Below, piece by piece: positions 49,426 through 57,274 of a stretch of DNA of 64,000 bases (its first letter is position 1; the number at the start of each line of letters is the position of its first letter). The notes beneath the pieces were generated by a model. The model saw only the letters and a list, made by a program, of their open reading frames with translations. It was not told the origin of the DNA and made no database searches. The stretch is from Rheinheimera sp. SA_1. Its GTDB lineage: Bacteria > Pseudomonadota > Gammaproteobacteria > Enterobacterales > Alteromonadaceae. The stretch covers positions 248,001 through 312,000 of the forward strand of contig NZ_LXWK01000018.1 of NCBI RefSeq assembly GCF_001669775.1, in the 5' to 3' direction. A program made the translations under genes and the position numbers.

Positions 49426-50604
49426 ATGCCGACAGTGAGCAGTATCAGCAACAACAGAAAACCCATTGCACCTTTCTTGTTGTGGCTGTCCTTTTTTGGG
49501 CCTCTTTTTAGCTTATGTTTTGGCATAGCGGCATGCAGCACCGACCAAGACCAGTTTTCGGCCAGCACAAATACTGCGAGCAAAACCGCATCCGCCAGCT
49601 TTGACAATCCGATTATTAAATACAACACCACAGACCCAACCAACCAGGCGGGTGATCTTATCTATACCGCAGATCCAGCGGCGATGGTGGTCGGTGACAC
49701 TGTGTATCTCTATACCACGCATGATGAACAGTCTTTGGCAGGCAATGACTACCGCATGTACGACTACCGGCTTTGGACCAGTACCGATCTGATCCGTTGG
49801 CAGAATAAAGGCACGGTCTTTCGATACTCTGACTTTGCCTGGGCCCGCGGCAACGAAAAAACCGGCAACGCTTATGCTCATCATGTTATCCAGCGCCAAG
49901 ATGCGTCCGGCAAGCCCAGGTATTATTTTTATGCCGCAGTCGAGGGTGGCCAAACCGCCGGGGCATTTGGTTTTTCAATTGGCGTTGCCGTGTCAGATAG
50001 CCCTAATGGGCCGTTTATGGACCCGCGCGGCATGCCGATGATTTTGCTGGAAGATACCGCCAAAGATAAAGATCACAGCTGGCGCAATATCGACCCAGCG
50101 GTTTTTATTGATGATGACGGCCGGGCGTACCTGTATTGGGGCAATAAACAATTATGGTGGGTAGAACTTGAAGCCGATTTAGTCCATCTCAAAGGTGAAA
50201 GCTACAGCCTGGATGCAAAAGGCCGGATGCAAAACCGCGATACCAGCAAAGTTAAAATCCATGCTGTGGATAGCCTGCCGAATTTCGAAGAAGGCCCTTA
50301 TCTGTCAAAACATAACGGCATTTATTACCTGGTTTATGCGGCGGGGTTTCCGGAGAGTCTGGCTTATGCCACCAGCACTGCCGTGACCGGCCCTTGGCAA
50401 TATCAGGGCATCATCATGGATCCACTGCCGAACACCACCACCATCCACCCCGCCATGTTTGATTTCAACGGCCACACCTATCTTGCATATCACAGTGCCG
50501 ACTTGCCCGGCGGCGGCAATTACCGCAGATCAGTCAGCATCGACCGGGTGTATTTCAATCAGGATGGGACCATTCAGAAAATCATCAGGACGACAAAACC
50601 CTAG
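49426..50604 (+). CDS. Glycoside hydrolase family 43 protein (lipoprotein)
   Basis: About 392 residues from the ATG at 49426 (an in-frame GTG lies seven codons upstream). A long signal segment ends in a lipobox-like FGIAACSTDQ. The five-bladed propeller catalytic residues are visible: base Asp in IYTADPAAMVVGD, pKa-modulating Asp in NIDPAVFIDDDGRAYLYWG, and acid Glu in NFEEGPYLSKHNGIYYLVYA. Family members are beta-xylosidases and alpha-arabinofuranosidases that act on plant xylan and arabinan. A hydrolase resembling acetyl-xylan esterase follows 40 nt downstream. Confidence 0.88.
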   Translation: MPTVSSISNNRKPIAPFLLWLSFFGPLFSLCFGIAACSTDQDQFSASTNTASKTASASFDNPIIKYNTTDPTNQAGDLIYTADPAAMVVGDTVYLYTTHDEQSLAGNDYRMYDYRLWTSTDLIRWQNKGTVFRYSDFAWARGNEKTGNAYAHHVIQRQDASGKPRYYFYAAVEGGQTAGAFGFSIGVAVSDSPNGPFMDPRGMPMILLEDTAKDKDHSWRNIDPAVFIDDDGRAYLYWGNKQLWWVELEADLVHLKGESYSLDAKGRMQNRDTSKVKIHAVDSLPNFEEGPYLSKHNGIYYLVYAAGFPESLAYATSTAVTGPWQYQGIIMDPLPNTTTIHPAMFDFNGHTYLAYHSADLPGGGNYRRSVSIDRVYFNQDGTIQKIIRTTKP

Positions 50605-50644
50605 TCACTCAAAGCGCAATTCAGATCAAAAGGAAACCTTGAAG

Positions 50645-51625
50645 ATGAACAACAAAGGAAAAAATTGGCTGCGATCTGCAGCCGCCGTATTAACCAGCTG
50701 GCAGAGGGTTCGACAGAGCATAATTCTGGCATTTTGTATATTTACGGCGCAGGCGATGGCCCAAGCCAACGACCAGATGACACCGATCGCCATTCCTAAA
50801 CAAACTCAGGCGATAGAACTTGGCACCCCGCCACTTCCGACTCCAGAGTCCGGTGTGCTGACGCAGGAATCATGGCATACCCAATATGGCAGCCGGTTTG
50901 CGCGAAACGTGACTATTGCCACGCTGACACCATTTCTGCCAGAGCCGGGCAAAGCCAGCGGCGCCGCGGTCATTGTTGCGCCCGGTGGTGGTTTTCGCAC
51001 CTTGTCGATGGACAATGAAGGCTGGGATGTCGCCCGCGCCCTGGCCAAACAAGGCATCGCCGCTTTTGTGCTGAAATATCGGTTAACTCAAACACCAGCC
51101 GATATGGCTGACTTTCAGCGCTCGATGGCACAGATGTTTTCGCGCCGGCCACCACGGCCAGATCCGGCACAGATGTTGGTTCAGCTGGCGCCACAGCTTG
51201 AAGATGCTCACGCCGCCTTTGCGCTGGTGCGCAGTCGCGCGAGCGAATGGCAGATTGACCCGGATCGTATCGGCATGATCGGTTTCTCAGCCGGCGCCAT
51301 GCTGACGATGGCGACAACTTTGGTCGGCAAAGACGCTAAACCGGCGTTTATCGCCAATATCTACGGCCCGCTCGATGCTGTGGCCGTCCCCGCTGACGCC
51401 CCGCCGCTGTTTGTGGCACTGGCTGCAGACGACCCGCTGTTCGCCCTTGGCAAATTTGGTTTGATTGAAAGTTGGCACGCCGCGAAAAAACCGGTCGAGT
51501 TTCACTTTTACGAACAAGGCGGCCACGGCTTTGGCATGTACCCAAAGGAAACCACCAGTACCGGCTGGTTTAATGCTTATTCCAGCTGGTTAAAAATGCA
51601 CGGGATGCACAAGCCTAAAGCCTAA
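50645..51625 (+). CDS. Secreted alpha/beta hydrolase, acetyl-xylan-esterase-like
   Basis: 326 residues from the ATG at 50645. A signal peptide (SIILAFCIFTAQAMAQAND) precedes an alpha/beta-hydrolase domain: oxyanion motif VIVAPGGGFRTLSMDNEGWD, nucleophile Ser in IGMIGFSAGAMLTMA, and catalytic His in YEQGGHGFGMYPK. It is of the BD-FAE/endo-xylanase-esterase type. The 40-nt spacing behind the GH43 gene suggests joint transcription and a role in removing acetyl or feruloyl groups from xylan fragments. A typical repeat lies downstream. Confidence 0.83.
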   Translation: MNNKGKNWLRSAAAVLTSWQRVRQSIILAFCIFTAQAMAQANDQMTPIAIPKQTQAIELGTPPLPTPESGVLTQESWHTQYGSRFARNVTIATLTPFLPEPGKASGAAVIVAPGGGFRTLSMDNEGWDVARALAKQGIAAFVLKYRLTQTPADMADFQRSMAQMFSRRPPRPDPAQMLVQLAPQLEDAHAAFALVRSRASEWQIDPDRIGMIGFSAGAMLTMATTLVGKDAKPAFIANIYGPLDAVAVPADAPPLFVALAADDPLFALGKFGLIESWHAAKKPVEFHFYEQGGHGFGMYPKETTSTGWFNAYSSWLKMHGMHKPKA

Positions 51626-51662
51626 GAAGCAAGATCAGCACTGCGCCATAGGACCCGCCAAG

Positions 51663-51688
51663 GGTGGATAGGCGCAGCGCCATCCACC
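51663..51688. repeat. Short palindromic repeat (GGTGGAT...ATCCACC)
   Basis: GGTGGAT-A-GGCGC-A-GCGCC-ATCCACC, near-perfect hairpin 40 nt downstream of the esterase stop. The form is like the widespread gammaproteobacterial intergenic repeats; a related string (GCGCC...GGCGC) appears near 51793-51824. It may serve as a terminator. The rest of 51689-51876 holds no gene. Confidence 0.5.
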
Positions 51689-51876
51689 ACTTGTATATTT
51701 GCACGATTCAAAACGACCGACACCACAAATAAAACTTTGCCGAATCGTCTCACAAAGACGTTTTTTCAATAATTTAACCATCAAACCACCATGCGCCATC
51801 CCCATGGCGCAAAGGCGCTGCGCTCTACCCCCGCTTCGGATAACCAAACTGATATGAAAACCATGCAAATTTTTTG

Positions 51877-51931
51877 TTGACGGCTAAAAACCTATCTACT
51901 ACATTTGTAGAAATGAAAACTACAAACGTAG
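51877..51931 (+). promoter_or_regulatory. Promoter with two BlaI/MecI-type operators
   Basis: The promoter is TTGACG (51877-51882), 17 nt, TACATT (51900-51905). The operators CTACATTTGTAG (51899-51910) and CTACAAACGTAG (51920-51931) lie 21 bp apart, two helical turns. The first contains an exact TACA-N2-TGTA core, the consensus for BlaI/MecI repressors, and covers the -10 element. The second has one mismatch. Auto-repression of the operon follows. Confidence 0.8.
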
Positions 51932-51945
51932 TAATAGGAAAAACC

Positions 51946-52317
51946 ATGAAGCTCAGCGAATTCGAACTTGATGTGATGCAACTACTTTGGCAACACGAAC
52001 CTTGCACAGCAGCACAGCTGCATGAACGTTTGTCGCAAAGTAAAAAAGTAGCATACACCACGGTGAAAACCATCGTCGATCGTCTTGAACAAAAAGGGGC
52101 AGTTGCCCGCGCCGGCCAGCAAGGCAAATCGATTATTTATCGTTCCTGTGTGGACCAAAGTACGTTGTCAGATCAAGCGACGCCGGGGTTTATGCAAAGA
52201 TTCTTTGGTGGTGATTCAAGAAGCTTAATCGCTCACTTTATTAAGCAGGAAGAGCTAAACGAAGATGATATTGCATATTTGCAAAGTTTATTAAAAGACA
52301 AAAAACAAGCGAAGTAG
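51946..52317 (+). CDS. BlaI/MecI-family transcriptional repressor
   Basis: 123 residues from the ATG at 51946, with AGGAAAAACC upstream. The winged helix is LSEFELDVMQLLWQHEPCTA AQLHERLSQSKKVAYTTVKT IVDRLEQKGAVAR, the Penicillinase_R domain. The C-terminal helices dimerise. In the family, a partner M56 protease cleaves the repressor or triggers its cleavage; the protease gene follows nine bases downstream. The gene is not linked to a beta-lactamase here. Confidence 0.9.
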   Translation: MKLSEFELDVMQLLWQHEPCTAAQLHERLSQSKKVAYTTVKTIVDRLEQKGAVARAGQQGKSIIYRSCVDQSTLSDQATPGFMQRFFGGDSRSLIAHFIKQEELNEDDIAYLQSLLKDKKQAK

Positions 52318-52326
52318 GAAAATATC

Positions 52327-53949
52327 ATGATGGATTATTTAATGACCTGCACCGCCATTAGTATCAGTGCATGGCTTACCAGTATCTTTTTAAAAAATGC
52401 ACCGGCCAGAATAAGTTTCTATCTGCTGATGTTTGCCCTCGTCAGTTGGTTTATACCGTGGCAGCTTGTGCCTGATACTTTTACTAGCAAAGTGCAGGTT
52501 GATGCATGGTTCGACATGACACCTGTCAATCTGCAGAGTCCGGTGCTCACGGCACAAGACCAAAGGGGCGCCCAGCAACTGCTGGTTACTCAGCAGCCGT
52601 GGTATCAGCAGTTCACCTGGGGACATCTGCTTATGGTAGTTTTTGTGGTGGGGATTGCACTATTTTTGCTGCGGCTGCAAAAGTATCTGGCGACGATTAA
52701 CATGCTGAATAAAAACGCCATTCATAGCAAAAACCTCACTCCGGCAGGTCGGGCATATCCGGTGAAAGTGACACAACTAAACACGCCAGCCATCGCCACC
52801 GGTTTATTCAAACCCACCATCTGGATTGACGCCAATCTGCTGCAACGTCCTGAATTAGACTCAGTGTTATTGCACGAAACAACCCATATCAGGCAGGGCG
52901 ATATCATTTGGTTATGGCTGATTTGTCTGACCGAAAGTCTGTTCTGGTGGAATCCAATCTGCCGGCTGCTTTCTGCGAAAGCCAGGCAAGTGTTAGAACT
53001 TAGTTGTGATGAAAGTTGCTTTAAACAGTTACAACAAAAATACCAGTTTGATTTGGCCAGCTTATTATTAAAACCTTTGGCTGGTTCATCAAAACAATCT
53101 TTGGCTGGGTCGCCGATATTAAATATCGTCAACAGCAAAGATTTTAATATGCAACGAGTGAAAATGTTAAACAAGGAGAAAGTTATGAAGATAAAACATC
53201 TGGTGATATTAATGGCAGCAGTATCCGTCAGTGCTGTTGCTGCGGTGCAATTTAGCGATACTAAAACAGCAGATCCGGTCACCCAGACCGCACCATCAGC
53301 AAACAAAACAAATTTAAGCGAAGCATTTAACACGCAGCAGACAGCGTTATTACAGGCTGCAGCCAAAGCAAAAAGTGACGATCCAGCTGATTTAAAGCAG
53401 GTTGCAGCCAATATCCATGCCTGGCAGAACAATCGTACTGAGCTGACCTTGCGTGAAGAACAAACAATGAAGCTGCAAGCTTTTACGTTGCTGGCGCATG
53501 TGCAACATAAGCTTGGGCAGTTTCAGGACGTGATCACCACGTTTGAAGCATGGTACCCGGCAGGCAGTGACGTACCATACTTCCTTAGAAACTTCACCGC
53601 CATTACTTATCTGAAGTTGAATAATCCGGATCTGGCACTGAAAGAGCTCGCAATTCTGCAGCAAGCTATCGGTGAAGATATTCGTCCTGGTTCACTTTAT
53701 ATGCTGGCACTGGCTTATGCAGAAAAAGCCGATTATACCGGGGCGCTGAAGACGCTGTCCCACCCTAACGTGCTCGATAATCAGCCAACCAAGATGTTGA
53801 AATACTACATCTACAGTCAGCAAAACAATGTGCAACAGCGTGACTTGGTGAAAGCGACGTTGCCAAAAGACATCGCCAGCAAACCGGCAATTATGCCTGG
53901 AGTTGACCTCCCTGGTTCACCGCTGCTGCAATTGCTATCTACTACGTAA
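52327..53949 (+). CDS. M56-family (BlaR1-like) membrane metallopeptidase with helical-repeat C-terminal domain
   Basis: 540 residues. Membrane helices lie near 10-48, 100-117, 193-215 and 290-310. The zinc motif HETTH is at about 183-187, and the third ligand is probably the Glu in VLELSCDESCF, as in BlaR1/MecR1. Where those sensors carry a penicillin-binding domain, this protein has a periplasmic region of about 230 residues made of paired helices (TLREEQTMKLQAFTLLAHVQ, DVPYFLRNFTAITYLKLNNP) that look like TPR units. It therefore should sense something other than a beta-lactam, or act as a protein-binding scaffold. The operon partner is the BlaI-type repressor. Confidence 0.85.
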   Translation: MMDYLMTCTAISISAWLTSIFLKNAPARISFYLLMFALVSWFIPWQLVPDTFTSKVQVDAWFDMTPVNLQSPVLTAQDQRGAQQLLVTQQPWYQQFTWGHLLMVVFVVGIALFLLRLQKYLATINMLNKNAIHSKNLTPAGRAYPVKVTQLNTPAIATGLFKPTIWIDANLLQRPELDSVLLHETTHIRQGDIIWLWLICLTESLFWWNPICRLLSAKARQVLELSCDESCFKQLQQKYQFDLASLLLKPLAGSSKQSLAGSPILNIVNSKDFNMQRVKMLNKEKVMKIKHLVILMAAVSVSAVAAVQFSDTKTADPVTQTAPSANKTNLSEAFNTQQTALLQAAAKAKSDDPADLKQVAANIHAWQNNRTELTLREEQTMKLQAFTLLAHVQHKLGQFQDVITTFEAWYPAGSDVPYFLRNFTAITYLKLNNPDLALKELAILQQAIGEDIRPGSLYMLALAYAEKADYTGALKTLSHPNVLDNQPTKMLKYYIYSQQNNVQQRDLVKATLPKDIASKPAIMPGVDLPGSPLLQLLSTT

Positions 53950-54025
53950 TTGCCAGCACTTGCTTGAGCAGCGATGTTCATTACTCTGTCAAATCTACGG
54001 TTTGCCGGAGTTTTGTTATTTAACC

Positions 54026-54229
54026 TCAACTCTGACTTCTTTTTCTAAACTGCGCCGCTTTGTGGCGATTGCCGCACAGGGCCAAACTGCACCAGCGACG
54101 TTTGTGGGCTTTGGTGCGGTCGTAGAACCACAAAATGCAGTCTGGATGTTCTCATTGCCTGACCAACGCAAAGTCGCCTTCGGCCAATAACTGGGGCTGC
54201 GGCAGCAGAAACCGCCACAGGTAGCGGGC
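54026..54229 (-). pseudogene. Remnant of a CGNR zinc-finger gene, with TGA at the first zinc-binding Cys
   Basis: On the minus strand the last 41 codons read EHPDCILWFYDRTKAHKRRW CSLALCGNRHKAAQFRK and a few more, ending TGA at 54026-54028. This is the CGNR (ABATE-associated) zinc finger. Family members have a Cys directly before EHPDC-type sequences; here that position is TGA (54152-54154), in frame with upstream residues RYLWRFLLPQPQLLAEGDFA. The N-terminal part of the protein is missing. A single C-to-A or T-to-A change from TGC or TGT would give TGA. Decay is the simplest reading; selenocysteine is a remote alternative. Confidence 0.7.
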
Positions 54230-54237
54230 ACCACACT

Positions 54238-54319
54238 CAGGTGCGGTATCAGACCCTCGAAGTGCAGGGCATCGATGTGTTTTACCGCGAGGCGGGTTTA
54301 CCCCGCCGCCAGTTATTCT
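54238..54319 (+). pseudogene. N-terminal fragment of an alpha/beta hydrolase
   Basis: The + strand reads VRYQTLEVQGIDVFYREAG from 54241, the usual opening of epoxide-hydrolase/haloalkane-dehalogenase-like proteins. After a frame slip near 54297 it may continue as PPPVIL, where the oxyanion HG motif would follow, but no HG appears. The gene is truncated and has no start codon. It abuts the CGNR remnant, so a deletion probably joined two neighbouring genes. Confidence 0.55.
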
Positions 54320-54552
54320 GCGTCCGCTGACCGAGGCAGGTTGCGTCGGATTCGGCCATCCAACAGATCTTTAACCCCGGCATGTTTAAAGTGATGGGTA
54401 AAATCCAGTATGGCCGCTTCCAGCTGTTCGCCGCTGCCTTTGGGCGATTCATAACCACCGGTTGTCACATAAAACAGCTGGTCGCGCACCATCACGTCTA
54501 GCTCCATCGAACAAAGCCCAGACGCCATTGCAAACTGATAATTGATTCTCAT
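54313..54552 (-). CDS. Small hypothetical protein
   Basis: 79 residues, starting ATG at 54552. The sequence has balanced composition (ELDVMVRDQLFYVTTGGYES, LDFTHHFKHAGVKDLLDGRI). No family is recognised. It lies in a decayed neighbourhood, its 3' end overlaps the hydrolase remnant, and there is no strong RBS, so it may be a fragment. A 71-residue open frame upstream (54549-54764, minus strand) overlaps its start by ATGA but looks non-coding. Confidence 0.4.
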   Translation of the reverse strand: MRINYQFAMASGLCSMELDVMVRDQLFYVTTGGYESPKGSGEQLEAAILDFTHHFKHAGVKDLLDGRIRRNLPRSADAE

Positions 54553-54966
54553 ACTGCACCTATTCTGGTTGCATCAATAACTGTGTTTAACACAGCGACA
54601 ACTGCTGCGCTGCTGACCAACATAGCATTGGGTGAACCACAGGCGCCAATATTTGCCTGATCACGGCTGGGTGATAGGGGAAATCCAAAACCCAACTCCA
54701 ACCTTAATTCCAGCAAGACAAGTGCTGCATGAGAAATCCTCAAGCAGAATTCCAGCTTATTCATTTTTCTTCATGGTCGCGTCGGCGTATAAAGCTCAGT
54801 AAGCAGCGACATTCAGACGTATAGACTTCCAAAGCAATTGAATGAAACGAAGCTCAGACTAAATGCTGCAGTAAAAGCTGCAAAGCACTATTGGTAACAC
54901 AAGGCAAGACGAGGCAGAAAAAGCAAGCATTGCAGTTTTGCCGCCAACATTGGGGAGCGGATCACC
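54553..54966 (+). promoter_or_regulatory. MesX-MesD upstream region with tandem MetJ-like boxes
   Basis: About 414 bp with no convincing gene. AGACGTAT (54815-54822) and AGACTTCC (54823-54830) are immediately adjacent 8-mers matching the met box AGACGTCT at seven and six of eight positions. The 8-mer before them matches at four. A possible -35 (TTGAAT at 54838-54843) lies just downstream. MetJ binds tandem met boxes with S-adenosylmethionine, so the operon may be repressed when methionine is plentiful. The rest of the region shows nothing clear. Confidence 0.6.
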
Positions 54967-55944
54967 ATGAAAACTGATTTCACATTTTCGATTAAAAGTA
55001 TTTGTTTTGACGAGCATTATTCGCCGTCCGACAAAACGCGGCTGACCACCAACTTTGCCAATTTGGCGCGAGGCGACAGCCGCCAACAGAATCTGCGCAA
55101 TACCCTGAAGATGATTAACGATCGCTTTAACTCGCTGGCGCATTGGGACAACCCGACAGGCGATCGGTATGCGGTTGAACTTGAGATCGTTTCGGTGGAT
55201 ATCAATATCAAAAACGCTGGCAACGCCTTTCCGTCGATTGAAGTATTAAAAACCAACATCATTGACCGGCACACCCAGGAGCGATTTGACGGCCTGGTAG
55301 GGAATAACTTTTCGTCCTACGTCCGGGACTATGATTTCAGCGTGTTGCTGTTAGAACACAATAAAAATCAACAGCAATTTAGTATTCCGGATAATTTTGG
55401 TGAGCTGCATGGCCGGTTATTCCAGCATTTCGTCAACTCAGCAGCCTACAAAACTAACTTCAAAAAACTGCCGGTGATCTGCCTTAGTGTGTCCGATAAC
55501 AAAATCTATCAGCGCTCTGCCAATCACCATCCGGTGCTGGGGATTGAATACCTGGCGAATGAGTCGTCGTTGACGGAGCAGTATTTCAGCAAAATGGGGT
55601 TAAAGGTTCGTTACTTTATGCCCGAGAGTTGTGTCGCGCCGTTGGCCTTTTATTTCTTTGGCGATTTGCTGAATGATTACAGCAATCTGGAGCTGATCAG
55701 CACCATCAGCACCATGGAAACATTCCAAAAAATCTACCGGCCGGAAATTTATAATGCCCATGCTGTGGCGGGGCTGCGCTACCAGCCTGATTTAAAAAGC
55801 CAGCAACATTCACTGACCAAAATTGTGTATGACCGGGAAGAACGGAGCAAGCTGGCAATTTTGCAGGGTAAATTTGCCGAGGAACAATTTATCAAACCTT
55901 ATCAAAGCTTGCTTGAACAGTGGTCGGCCACTTACGCCCGCTAA
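54967..55944 (+). CDS. mesX: DUF1852 protein, accessory factor of MesD methionine synthase
   Basis: 325 residues, full length for DUF1852. Recognisable parts are KSICFDEHYSPSDKTRLTTN near the N-terminus, NLARGDSRQQNLRNTLKMIN, HPVLGIEYLANESSLTEQYF and LEQWSATYAR at the end. DUF1852 proteins are encoded next to core methionine synthases of the MesD family and were shown to be needed for MesD activity, together with oxygen. The biochemical role (perhaps making or delivering the methyl donor) is not known. No signal peptide. The MesD gene follows 57 nt downstream. The ATG is preceded by GGAGCGG. Confidence 0.9.
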   Translation: MKTDFTFSIKSICFDEHYSPSDKTRLTTNFANLARGDSRQQNLRNTLKMINDRFNSLAHWDNPTGDRYAVELEIVSVDINIKNAGNAFPSIEVLKTNIIDRHTQERFDGLVGNNFSSYVRDYDFSVLLLEHNKNQQQFSIPDNFGELHGRLFQHFVNSAAYKTNFKKLPVICLSVSDNKIYQRSANHHPVLGIEYLANESSLTEQYFSKMGLKVRYFMPESCVAPLAFYFFGDLLNDYSNLELISTISTMETFQKIYRPEIYNAHAVAGLRYQPDLKSQQHSLTKIVYDREERSKLAILQGKFAEEQFIKPYQSLLEQWSATYAR

Positions 55945-56001
55945 TTCAAATAACAGTTCATACAAGAATCCAAACAACATTCTATTAAAATTCAGCGCGG
56001 T

Positions 56002-57057
56002 ATGATGATGAATACGAAGACAAAAAAACTATTACCTACCTCCACTGCCGGCAGTTTACCCAAGCCACTCTGGCTAGCAGAGCCCGAAACCCTGTGGTCG
56101 CCGTGGAAACTCCAAGGCGAAGAACTGACCGATGGCAAAAATGATGCACTGCGCATCGCCATGCAAGAGCAACAACTGGCAGGGATTGATATCGTCAGTG
56201 ATGGTGAGCAAACCCGGCAGCACTTCGTCACCACATTTATTGAGCACTTAAACGGGGTCGACTTTAGCAAACGCCAGACCGTACGGATTCGGGATCGCTA
56301 CGACGCCAGCGTGCCAACAGTCGTTGGGCCAGTCTCCAGGACCAAACCGGTGTTTGTCGAAGATGCGATGTTTTTGCGCCAGCAAACCGATAAGCCAATT
56401 AAATGGGCGCTGCCTGGCCCGATGACGATGATCGATACCTTGTACGACGATCATTATAAAAGCCGGAAAACGCTGGCCTTCGAATTTGCCAAAATCCTCA
56501 ATGAAGAAGCCAAAGAATTAGAAGCCGCCGGGGTTGATATCATCCAGTTTGATGAACCAGCTTTTAATGTGTTTTTTGACGAAGTAAACGATTGGGGCAT
56601 CGCGGCGTTAGAGCGCGCTATTGAAGGCCTGAAATGTGAAACCGCCGTGCATATTTGTTATGGCTACGGCATCAAAGCCAATACCGAATGGAAGAAAACG
56701 CTGGGGTCAGAGTGGCGGCAATATGAAGCCGTGTTCCCGAAACTGCAAAAATCCGCCATTGATATTATTTCGTTGGAATGCCATAACTCGCAGGTGCCGC
56801 TGGAACTGCTGGAATTGATCCGGGGTAAAAAAGTGATGGTGGGCGCTATTGATGTGGCCAGCAATGTCATTGAAACGCCTGACGAAGTGGCCGCGACGCT
56901 GCGTAAAGCGCTGCAGTTTGTTGATGCCGACAAGCTATATCCTTGCACCAACTGCGGGATGGCGCCGCTGTCACGCCAGGTGGCCAGAGACAAGCTGAAG
57001 GCGCTTAATGCCGGTGCAGAAATCGTCCGGCAAGAACTGTTGGCAGCTGCCAGATAG
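56002..57057 (+). CDS. mesD: Core methionine synthase (MesD, MetE C-terminal-domain-like)
   Basis: 351 residues matching only the catalytic half of MetE; the folate-binding N-terminal half is absent. The zinc ligands are visible: His and Cys in AVHICYGYG (about 217 and 219), Glu in IISLECHNS (259) and Cys in CTNCGMAPLSR (about 318). WALPGPMTMIDTLYDDHYKS and IIQFDEPAFN bind substrate. It methylates homocysteine to methionine. MesD enzymes work without methylfolate and cobalamin but need the DUF1852 partner and oxygen. The methyl donor is unknown. Three ATG codons in a row open the frame; the exact start is uncertain by one or two codons. Confidence 0.92.
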   Translation: MMMNTKTKKLLPTSTAGSLPKPLWLAEPETLWSPWKLQGEELTDGKNDALRIAMQEQQLAGIDIVSDGEQTRQHFVTTFIEHLNGVDFSKRQTVRIRDRYDASVPTVVGPVSRTKPVFVEDAMFLRQQTDKPIKWALPGPMTMIDTLYDDHYKSRKTLAFEFAKILNEEAKELEAAGVDIIQFDEPAFNVFFDEVNDWGIAALERAIEGLKCETAVHICYGYGIKANTEWKKTLGSEWRQYEAVFPKLQKSAIDIISLECHNSQVPLELLELIRGKKVMVGAIDVASNVIETPDEVAATLRKALQFVDADKLYPCTNCGMAPLSRQVARDKLKALNAGAEIVRQELLAAAR

Positions 57058-57274
57058 CATTCCAACTTCACCTGGTCGCGAGCCAGTTAGAGCGCCATTA
57101 AGTTGCAAGATTGCCTGTGATATTCCGGCGCACTACCGCTATCGCGGTGAGTGACACCCTACGGTAAATATCAAAATTTATGTGTAAAACAAGGGTGGAC
57201 TCGACCCTGCGCCAAGCGCTGGGGCAGTCCGCCATTGGCAGAGCACCACCTTTATTGACAAGAAGTAGTCGTTT

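Noticed and set aside
54152-54154. TGA as a selenocysteine codon in the CGNR finger
   Set aside because: The protein's N-terminal half is missing and a second remnant lies beside it, so gene decay is far more likely.
54549-54764. 71-residue minus-strand frame upstream of the small hypothetical gene
   Set aside because: Composition is low-information and no RBS or family is seen; the ATGA overlap alone is not enough.
56700-56720. GGGGTCAGAGTGG inside mesD resembling the REP-type element
   Set aside because: It encodes a normal stretch of MesD (LGSEWRQ) and has no inverted partner.
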